A DNA stretch of 52,781 nt from DATJGF01 sp035495315 (GTDB taxonomy: Bacteria; Verrucomicrobiota; Verrucomicrobiia; Limisphaerales; UBA8199). The notes beneath the pieces are model-generated. The model was not told the DNA's origin. It ran no database searches and saw only the letters and a program-made list of their open reading frames with translations. A program made the translations under genes and the position numbers. Numbering within the stretch: the first letter of the stretch is position 1; every line of letters starts with the position of its first letter. Below, piece by piece: positions 43,035-49,524 of the stretch. Location: the NCBI GenBank assembly GCA_035495315.1, contig DATJGF010000113.1:1-52781 (forward strand), in the 5' to 3' direction.

Positions 43035-43708
43035 AAACGATACTGCGGCTGGCCCTTAACGATTTAAAGCGGGATTGGAAGCATCCCTGGTCGATGCTCT
43101 TGCTGGCCGCCTTGCCCCTGGTGCTTTCGGTTCTGATCGCGTCGGTTTTTGGCGGCAAAGGCGGTTCCGGGCCTATGCCGACGGTACAGGTAGCTATTCT
43201 CGATCAGGACAAGGATTTGTTGACGCGGTTGCTGCGCTCGTTGCCGAGCCAGGGCGAAGGCGCCAACCACCTCCGCCTGCATTTTGTCGAAAGCCGCCAG
43301 GAAGGTTTGCATTTGGTCGAGAAGGGTGACGTATCCGCTTTGGTCGTGCTGCCACAAAAGCTGACCGAGAATCTGCTCAATGGGCAGAGCAATTCAATCG
43401 ACCTGTACGAGAACCCCGCCCAGCAGGTATTGCCGAAAGTTATCCGCGAAGGGGTGTCCCTTCTGGCCTTAGGCTTATCGGGTGCTTCAGAAGTGCTGGG
43501 CGATCCGTTGTGCGATATTCGGCAGATGGTCCGAAGCAACGATTTTCCCGCGGATCTAAGCGTTGGCACCGTCGCCTCTAGTTCTGCCCAGAAGTTACGC
43601 GGGCTTCGAACCTATCTTTTTCCGCCGCTGGTTGAATTTGAAACTCTCCCCGCGACAGATTTTGTGCCGGTTGTGACGAACACCGCCCCGGGGCCGGTCA
43701 GGCCATGA
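43031..43708 (+). CDS. ABC-2 permease, N-terminal half (split gene)
   Basis: A 225-residue product from TTG 43031. It contains the first TM helix of an ABC-2 permease (PWSMLLLAALPLVLSVLIASVFGG) and the large extracytoplasmic domain (VQVAILDQDKDLLTRLL, VSALVVLPQKLTENLL), and stops just before where TM2 should begin. The remaining helices are encoded by the next frame, which overlaps by ATGA (43705-43708). Either one base was lost or gained, or the permease is made as two coupled chains. The neighbouring permease (44313-45485) shows the unsplit layout. Confidence 0.75.
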   Translation: MKTILRLALNDLKRDWKHPWSMLLLAALPLVLSVLIASVFGGKGGSGPMPTVQVAILDQDKDLLTRLLRSLPSQGEGANHLRLHFVESRQEGLHLVEKGDVSALVVLPQKLTENLLNGQSNSIDLYENPAQQVLPKVIREGVSLLALGLSGASEVLGDPLCDIRQMVRSNDFPADLSVGTVASSSAQKLRGLRTYLFPPLVEFETLPATDFVPVVTNTAPGPVRP

Positions 43709-44316
43709 GTGATATCCTTTTAATCCTGCTGCCCGGCGCGATGTACTTTTGGATCTTGTTCATCGGCCAGGCACCGCTGCAGGAAGTCGTGCAGGAACAG
43801 GACAATCGGATCTTGTCCCGGGTGCTGGCATGCCCGGTGACACCCGGAGAGTATGTATTATCAAAGCTGCTCCGTTGTTTCACGCTCTGCACCTTGGCTG
43901 CAATCCTCTTGCTGGCCGTCAGTGCGCTGATGTTCGGTATGCGCTGGGGGAATCCATTGAAGTTGCTCGTCGTGATCGTCGCTTGGAGCGGGTCAATGAC
44001 CGGGCTGCTGGGCGTCATTTATGCCGTGGCACAAACACGTGAACAGGCCAACGTCCTCTCGCCGATGGTGCTGATGGTATTTGCGATGCTGGGCGGAAGC
44101 ATGTTTCCGTATGAAAACCTGCCGGCGTTTTTGAGGATGCTCGGTCAATATACGCCGAATCGTTGGGCAGTGCTGTTGTTGCAGGGAGTGGTCCGCTCCA
44201 GGCCTCTTCCCGAACTGATCAGCCCGCTGGTCGGGCTCCTGGCCCTCGGCCTCGTCGGCACCCTCCTTGCCTTTTTCTTGTTCAACCGGCGCTTGTCGCA
44301 TGGAGGCCGCAAATGA
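43705..44316 (+). CDS. ABC-2 permease, C-terminal half (split gene)
   Basis: A 203-residue product with five TM helices: ILLILLPGAMYFWILFIG, CFTLCTLAAILLLAVSALMFG, LLVVIVAWSGSMTGLLGVIYAVA, MVLMVFAMLGGSMFPYENLP and LVGLLALGLVGTLLAFFLF. The cytoplasmic loop EVVQEQDNRILSRVLACPV is typical of the ABC-2 family. It is the missing half of the preceding protein. Its stop overlaps the next permease start by 4 nt (44313-44316). Confidence 0.78.
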   Translation: MSDILLILLPGAMYFWILFIGQAPLQEVVQEQDNRILSRVLACPVTPGEYVLSKLLRCFTLCTLAAILLLAVSALMFGMRWGNPLKLLVVIVAWSGSMTGLLGVIYAVAQTREQANVLSPMVLMVFAMLGGSMFPYENLPAFLRMLGQYTPNRWAVLLLQGVVRSRPLPELISPLVGLLALGLVGTLLAFFLFNRRLSHGGRK

Positions 44317-45485
44317 ATCTGCTACGCATCGCCCTCGGAGATTTGAAGCGCGTCGCCAAAGATCGACGCGCAATTTTGTGGCTGCTGGCCATGCCGCTGG
44401 TGATGGCTTACGTCTTTGGCAGCGCATTGCGCGGGGGAAACCCAACGACATGGATACCCGTCATCGTTCTGGATCACCATGAATTGGCCGGTCTGTTCAT
44501 CGACCAACTTCGCGCCGAAGGCTATTGGATTGAACTCAAAGACGAGTCTGCCCAGGTCGATCTCAAAAACAAATGGCCCTATGGCATCGTCATCCCTGTC
44601 GGCTTTAGCGAAGCGATCCTGCAGGGGCACTCGGTCAGAATTCCGTTGGTAAAAGGCAACGCGGCGCCAGAGAAGATCCTCGAGGTCCAATCACGACTGT
44701 TGCACGCGATTGTGCGCTTCACGACCGCCTTGGCTTTGGCTGATATCAGCCATCGCTCATGGAACGAAACATCAAAAACCGCACTGAAAGAGGCTTTAGC
44801 GAGGCCCCAGTTGTTAACCGTCACGCGGCAAAGTCATCGCACGTTGCGGCCGCCGCCCAGTGGCTTCAGCCAGAGCTTGCCGGGAATGCTCGTCATGTTT
44901 GTGTTTCAGATGATCCTCACTTATGGAGGAGTGACGTTGGTGAACGATCGGCTCGGCGGCCAATTGCGCCGACTCTTAGCAACACCGGTGCATCCTTTTG
45001 AAGCTTACGCGGCAAAGGTTGGGGCCAGGGTTGTTTTGGCATTTTTGCAAGGGTTCGTTTTGCTGCTATGTGGCGCCGTAATGTTCCGGTTGCCTCTAGG
45101 GGATCATCCCTTGTTTCTGGTCCCGGTGGTCGGCTGCCTGGGAGTGGCCGCCGGAGCGCTAAGCCTGTTGGCCGGCAATCTGTGCAAAACGGAGAAGCAG
45201 GTCATCCTGGTGGCGATATTCGGAGCAATGGTGCTCTCGGCGCTCGGCGGGTGCTGGTGGCCTATCGAGATCGTCCCGGAAACTTTTAAGACCATTGCCA
45301 AATTAACCCCGAGTTATTGGGCAATGCACGGCTTGCAAAGCGTTCTGTATTTCGGCCGTTCAAGCGAGGTGCTCCTGTTCGAATGTCCAATGCTGCTGGG
45401 CTTTGCCGCGTTGTTCGGCTTGGCGGCGGTGGGATTGAAACGGTTGCTGGCACAGGGTAAAGGAGTTTCGAGCGCAGCTGGTTAG
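44313..45485 (+). CDS. ABC-2 permease, full length
   Basis: A 390-residue protein with one N-terminal TM helix (AILWLLAMPLVMAYVFGSAL), a large extracytoplasmic domain (about 45-210), and five C-terminal TM helices (MLVMFVFQMILTYGGVTLV, VVLAFLQGFVLLLCGAVMF, and others) with the family motif GGCWWPIEIVPETFKTIAKLTPSYWAM. It probably pairs with the split permease to make a heteromeric exporter with the upstream ATPase. The substrate is unknown. Confidence 0.88.
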   Translation: MNLLRIALGDLKRVAKDRRAILWLLAMPLVMAYVFGSALRGGNPTTWIPVIVLDHHELAGLFIDQLRAEGYWIELKDESAQVDLKNKWPYGIVIPVGFSEAILQGHSVRIPLVKGNAAPEKILEVQSRLLHAIVRFTTALALADISHRSWNETSKTALKEALARPQLLTVTRQSHRTLRPPPSGFSQSLPGMLVMFVFQMILTYGGVTLVNDRLGGQLRRLLATPVHPFEAYAAKVGARVVLAFLQGFVLLLCGAVMFRLPLGDHPLFLVPVVGCLGVAAGALSLLAGNLCKTEKQVILVAIFGAMVLSALGGCWWPIEIVPETFKTIAKLTPSYWAMHGLQSVLYFGRSSEVLLFECPMLLGFAALFGLAAVGLKRLLAQGKGVSSAAG

Positions 45486-45503
45486 TTCCTCATCTTTGTT
45501 CTT

Positions 45504-45554
45504 CCACTTTGTTTTCCACTTTGTCGAACTTCGAACAAAGTAAAGACAAAGTGG
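45504..45554. repeat. Nested inverted repeat after the ABC operon
   Basis: CCACTTTGT (45504-45512) pairs with ACAAAGTGG (45546-45554). Inside, CTTTGTCGAA (45519-45528) pairs with TTCGAACAAAG (45530-45540), with one bulge. The structure begins 18 bp after the last permease stop and may end the transcript. Confidence 0.5.
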
Positions 45555-45746
45555 AGGACAAGTGGAGGAGATTGGGAGCAGTTCGAAGTTGCACATCGGC
45601 TTAAGTATGCCAAGGTTAGGCGTCAAAACCAATACACGGCCTTGGCGGATCTGTGCCTTGTAGTCCGCCAGCAAGAACTTGAACGAGAAGTGGCTGGTCT
45701 CGAGAAAAAACTTTACACAACTACAGTGCAAAAGAATCAAGACTCA

Positions 45747-46757
45747 GTGCGGATAGAAAATTTTAATCGTGTTTGCGTCACCAAGGGCGCCATCGTAAAT
45801 CGGCCACTCCCAATCGGTTGGTTTTTCAATCTGCGCGTCTTGGCGCTGGGAATGATGGTGATAAGCCTTTTGCTGGCTGCAGCGGCCGGTCGTGCCGGGT
45901 CAATCTTTGTGCCGAATAGTTCGTTTGAATCGCCAGCGGTCCCGCAAGTTTCGCCTTACGCCAGTCCAGAGATGGACGATTGGGAAAAGTCCCCGCAGCC
46001 TGTATGGTACGACCCGTCTCAAAATAACAATACACCTTGGGCCTACTTGATGGGTTGTTTCTACAATGTCCCTTTTCCCGGCCAATTTATTGGTAATTGT
46101 GACGGGCAGCAAGCGGCCTTTCTTTTTGCGGTTCCTCAAGCAGGTTTGTTGCAGGATTACGATACGATCGGCGGAACCAACACGGTCCCGAGTCATGCCT
46201 TCAACGCGAAATTCAATGTTGGCAGCGCGTATGATTTGACCGTGGGCCTCATCGGCGGTGGCGGAGGAATGCAACCCGGCGTGATGGTTCAACTGAGCCT
46301 CTATTACAGAGATGCCTCGACCAATCTGGTTACGGTCGCTTCGACCATTGTCACCAATAACCTTGATAGTTTTCCCAGCACCACCAATTTTGTGGATTTC
46401 CACGTGCAGCTGTCAGCCGTGCGCGAAACCGACGCCTGGACCGGGAAGAATATCGGTATTCAGTTGATGTCGTTCGCCGATTTCCAGAACGCCGGTGGCT
46501 ATTGGGATGTTGATAACGTGCGCCTGACGGAGATCCCTGCGCCCAAACTGAGCAACGGCGCTGTCAGCAACGGTCAGTTCAGCTTTACAGTTACCAGCAC
46601 GCCAGGTGCGCCATACCAGATCGAGGCTTCCACCACCCCCTCAATCAGGGCCAGTTGGACCAGTTTGGGCACTTTCACTAACTTGACGGGCACCGCAGCC
46701 TTCACCGATTATATTACTAACTTTAGCCAACGCTATTACCGCGCGCGCCAAATGTGA
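45747..46757 (+). CDS. Secreted beta-sandwich protein with the C-terminal aromatic-Arg module
   Basis: The frame is open from 45486 and lacks a clear start; GTG 45747 keeps the Arg before the signal core (LRVLALGMMVISLLLAAAAGRA), while ATG 45852 would remove it. The mature part begins SIFVPNSSFESPAVP and resembles HpiC1/PEP-CTERM-type carbohydrate-binding sandwiches (GYWDVDNVRLTEIP at its end). A C-terminal module follows (FSFTVTSTPGAPYQIEAST ... RYYRARQM). It is probably a surface protein. The pseudopilin gene begins 22 bp downstream. Confidence 0.65.
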   Translation: MRIENFNRVCVTKGAIVNRPLPIGWFFNLRVLALGMMVISLLLAAAAGRAGSIFVPNSSFESPAVPQVSPYASPEMDDWEKSPQPVWYDPSQNNNTPWAYLMGCFYNVPFPGQFIGNCDGQQAAFLFAVPQAGLLQDYDTIGGTNTVPSHAFNAKFNVGSAYDLTVGLIGGGGGMQPGVMVQLSLYYRDASTNLVTVASTIVTNNLDSFPSTTNFVDFHVQLSAVRETDAWTGKNIGIQLMSFADFQNAGGYWDVDNVRLTEIPAPKLSNGAVSNGQFSFTVTSTPGAPYQIEASTTPSIRASWTSLGTFTNLTGTAAFTDYITNFSQRYYRARQM

Positions 46758-46779
46758 GGCACGGGCGCGCCTCTCGGCG

Positions 46780-47571
46780 ATGCAATCAACTAGCATAAAT
46801 AGAAATCGTCGCGCCTTCACCCTGACGGAATTGTTGGTGGTTATCGCCGTCATCGCAATTCTGGCCGCCTTGCTTCTGCCGGCTCTTTCCTCCGGCCGCG
46901 AAAAAGCGCGTCGAACAGCTTGTCTTTCGAACCTGCGTGAAATTGGTGTCGCGGTAACCCTCTATGCCAGCGATAATAACGGGAGCATTCCCTACGGGCC
47001 CAAGGCGGGAGCTTTCACCAGTCCGTTGGATTTTTATCCATCGACTGGTGCGCCGACGAGTTTGATTTCATTGAATAACGGCGCTCCCGTCGGCTTAGGC
47101 CTGTTATTGAATCAGCAGTTGAGTGGAGAGCCCAGGGTGCTCTTTTGCCCCGGAAGCGATCAGCCGCTCAATGCGGGTGAACAACTTGCCAACGTCGGTT
47201 TCCACCAGGCGCAGTGTAGTTTCTATTACCGGCACGCGGGAAACACACAGATTTTTGACCCGCCCGGCGGTAATGGGCTGCCGGGACCGAGCAAGCTCGA
47301 GGCGCTGGGCCGGAACCGCACCGGGCAGCCGATCCGCGCCTTGGTTCTTGATACGCAATTTCTGTGCGGACCGGGAATGGCAACATTCGGCATCGCTCCG
47401 AGCACGCACCATCAACAAAGATTCGTTAATATCCTCTTTGCCGATGGCCATACTGTATCGAGACAGAACACCGAGCAACGCTACACAGTGAATTTGGGGG
47501 ATAACGTCAATTTGTACAGTGCCTTTGATATGATCCTGAAGGTACTGGAAACGGCAGATACGCAGGAATAA
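46780..47571 (+). CDS. Type II secretion pseudopilin-like protein (H-X9-DG family)
   Basis: A 263-residue protein. The prepilin signal RRAFTLTELLVVIAVIAILAALLLPAL has the methylation Glu five residues after the Phe. Next comes the SGREKARRTACLSNLREIG segment typical of DUF1559-like/H-X9-DG pseudopilins, then the C-terminal H-x9-DG motif (HHQQRFVNILFADGH). Such proteins are massively duplicated in Verrucomicrobia and Planctomycetes and are thought to work with type II secretion-like machinery. It may be co-transcribed with the preceding surface protein. Confidence 0.88.
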   Translation: MQSTSINRNRRAFTLTELLVVIAVIAILAALLLPALSSGREKARRTACLSNLREIGVAVTLYASDNNGSIPYGPKAGAFTSPLDFYPSTGAPTSLISLNNGAPVGLGLLLNQQLSGEPRVLFCPGSDQPLNAGEQLANVGFHQAQCSFYYRHAGNTQIFDPPGGNGLPGPSKLEALGRNRTGQPIRALVLDTQFLCGPGMATFGIAPSTHHQQRFVNILFADGHTVSRQNTEQRYTVNLGDNVNLYSAFDMILKVLETADTQE

Positions 47572-47777
47572 ACGACGGCTGAGAGTCCTTCGCGCAAAGG
47601 CCACGAAGGCCGCAAAGGAAAGCCTAGAACTGATTATCCTGCCTGCGCGCACGTTGCGCACTTCGCTGTGAGGCTCCTGTTCAGGAGGCGCCCGGACCAC
47701 CGAACGCTCTAAACGTTCTAAATCTCGGCTTGTTTTCGCCGGAAATGTTGCATATTGATGGGTAGGGCAGCAGTTAC

Positions 47778-48665
47778 ATGAATAAGACGGTTGTTGTGGT
47801 GCCAACATACAACGAGCGGGAGAATCTTTCGCCGCTCGTTCAAAAAGTTCTCGGGCTGCCGGTTCCCGTTGATTTGTTGATCGTCGACGATAACTCTCCC
47901 GACGGCACTGGCAAACTTGCCGACGAACTCGCGCTGAAGCATCCGGCCGTGCATGTCCTGCACAGGAGCGAGAAGAACGGGTTGGGCCGAGCATATATCG
48001 CCGGCTTCAAGTGGGCCCTGGAGCACGGCTACGAGTGCGTTTTCGAGATGGACGGTGACCTGTCCCATAACCCTGACGACATTCCTGCCTTTCTAGATGC
48101 AGCGCGCGACGCCGACCTCGTCTTGGGTTCGCGTTACTTGAACGGGATTCGGATTATCAATTGGCCGTTGAGCCGGTTGATGCTCAGCCAGGGAGCGGCG
48201 AAGTACGTGCAAGTGATCACCGGGATGCCCTTTACCGACCCTACCGGCGGCTACAAATGTTTCAGGCGCCGCGCACTCGAAGCGATCAATTTGGATGAGA
48301 TCACTTCGAATGGTTACAGTTTCCAAATTGAAGTCACCCATCGCCTCTGGCGCAAGGGCATGAAAGTGGTAGAGGTGCCGATCATCTTTACCGATCGCTT
48401 TCAAGGCCGGTCAAAAATGACCGGCCATATCATCCGCGAAGCCTTCCTGATGGTGTGGCGGTTGTGGTTCCAAAATGGGATGCGTCGCAAGCCTTCTCCG
48501 CCATCGGCCAAACCGCCGCACCCTGCGCCGCCTCCGCTGCAAACTGAGCAGCCGCGAGAAAAGAGCTGCTCCGATGAACGCCCGGGCGAGGGCCGCAACA
48601 GCCCGGCAGGCCCAGCGGATCGGCAGATGAATTTCAATGCCCGCAACCGGTTGGATCCTGCGTAA
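47778..48665 (+). CDS. Polyprenol-phosphate mannose synthase-like glycosyltransferase family 2
   Basis: A 295-residue GT-A enzyme. VVVVPTYNERENLSPLV is the nucleotide-binding start, LIVDDNSPDGTG the second acidic motif, FEMDGDLSHNPDDIP the DxD metal site, DPTGGYKCFRRRALEAI the acceptor region and FTDRFQGRSKM the family end motif. It transfers a sugar (mannose in the best-known members) from a nucleotide donor to polyprenyl phosphate on the cytoplasmic face. After residue about 235 there is a Pro/Ala-rich tail but no TM helices. The 206-bp gap upstream holds a degenerate repeat (47588-47618) like ones dispersed in many genomes. Confidence 0.88.
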   Translation: MNKTVVVVPTYNERENLSPLVQKVLGLPVPVDLLIVDDNSPDGTGKLADELALKHPAVHVLHRSEKNGLGRAYIAGFKWALEHGYECVFEMDGDLSHNPDDIPAFLDAARDADLVLGSRYLNGIRIINWPLSRLMLSQGAAKYVQVITGMPFTDPTGGYKCFRRRALEAINLDEITSNGYSFQIEVTHRLWRKGMKVVEVPIIFTDRFQGRSKMTGHIIREAFLMVWRLWFQNGMRRKPSPPSAKPPHPAPPPLQTEQPREKSCSDERPGEGRNSPAGPADRQMNFNARNRLDPA

Positions 48666-48669
48666 ACTG

Positions 48670-48717
48670 GTAGCGTCGGGCGTCCCGCCTGACATAGAGG
48701 CCGGCGTCTCGCCGTCC
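48670..48717 (+). repeat. GTAG double-hairpin repeat after the GT2 gene
   Basis: GTAG (48670-48673), stem GTCGGGCG-TCC-CGCCTGAC (48675-48693), then stem GGCCGGCG-TCT-CGCCGTCC (48699-48717), one imperfect pair in each. It has the same plan as the repeats at 10612 and 16200 and starts 5 bp after the stop codon. Confidence 0.7.
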
Positions 48718-48832
48718 GGGTAAATGCTGCGCGCTGCGGTTCGGGGGTCCAGCTGTGGACCGGCCATTCGGTCCTGTCGCAGCCATTTGACAACATTCAC
48801 TTGCTGCGGTAGGTGGAGATCCATAATACGCT

Positions 48833-49372
48833 ATGAAAACTTACTTGTTGAAATCTATCGCATTTTCTATCGCCACGTTGCTCGCTTCATCGATGGCTTA
48901 CGCCGCCGACAACAAAACACCACAGGTTGGGGACAAAGCGCCACTCGTCCAGGGCATCGACCAACACGGCAAGACCTGGAAACTTGAGGAGGTCGTCGGA
49001 AAAAAACTGGTCCTGCTTTACTTCTATCCCAAAGACGATACGCCGGGTTGCACCAAAGAGGCCTGCGGCTTTCGCGACCGGGTGGGTGATCTAAAGAAGG
49101 ATGATGTCGAGGTGGTCGGCGTCAGCTTCGACTCACCGGAAAGTCATCAGAAATTTATTGAAAAGTACCATCTCAATTTTCCACTCCTCGCCGACACCGA
49201 TGGCAAGATCGCTGATGCTTACGGCGTACGCATGCCTGGAAAAGAAATGGCCCGACGTGTCAGTTTCCTCATCGGGAAGGACGGCAAAATCCTCCATGTG
49301 ACCGATACCATGAACGCCGACACGCATTTGGCGGAGATGAAGGACGCGGTCGAGAAGAGTAAGAAGAGTTGA
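48833..49372 (+). CDS. bcp: Exported BCP-type peroxiredoxin
   Basis: A 179-residue AhpC/TSA-family protein with a signal peptide (LLKSIAFSIATLLASSMAYA) and mature start at about Ala25. Cys73 in DDTPGCTKEACGFRD is the peroxidatic residue and Cys78 the resolving one, the C-x4-C spacing of atypical 2-Cys BCP/PrxQ. The catalytic Thr70/Pro71 are present. It reduces peroxides in the periplasm with a thioredoxin-like reductant. A -10-like CATAAT ends 5 nt before ATG 48833. Confidence 0.9.
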   Translation: MKTYLLKSIAFSIATLLASSMAYAADNKTPQVGDKAPLVQGIDQHGKTWKLEEVVGKKLVLLYFYPKDDTPGCTKEACGFRDRVGDLKKDDVEVVGVSFDSPESHQKFIEKYHLNFPLLADTDGKIADAYGVRMPGKEMARRVSFLIGKDGKILHVTDTMNADTHLAEMKDAVEKSKKS

Positions 49373-49420
49373 GCGGCTGCGAAAGACCAGATTTCGTTGA
49401 ATTGTTTTCTCTGAGTCCAT

Positions 49421-49483
49421 CGCGTCTCTGCGGTTCACGTGGGTTGGAGTTTCGCGAGCGAGTGACTAAACCACAGAGACGCG
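49421..49483. repeat. Inverted repeat between convergent peroxiredoxin and phosphoesterase genes
   Basis: CGCGTCTCTGCGGTT (49421-49435) and AACCACAGAGACGCG (49469-49483) are reverse complements except for one base. The element sits in the 152-bp gap between two convergent genes and could terminate both. Similar AACCACAGAGACGC elements are dispersed in many bacterial genomes. Confidence 0.6.
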
Positions 49484-49524
49484 AAAATCGCAGGAGAAAA
49501 GGCGGCTGTAAAACGACTTTCGAA

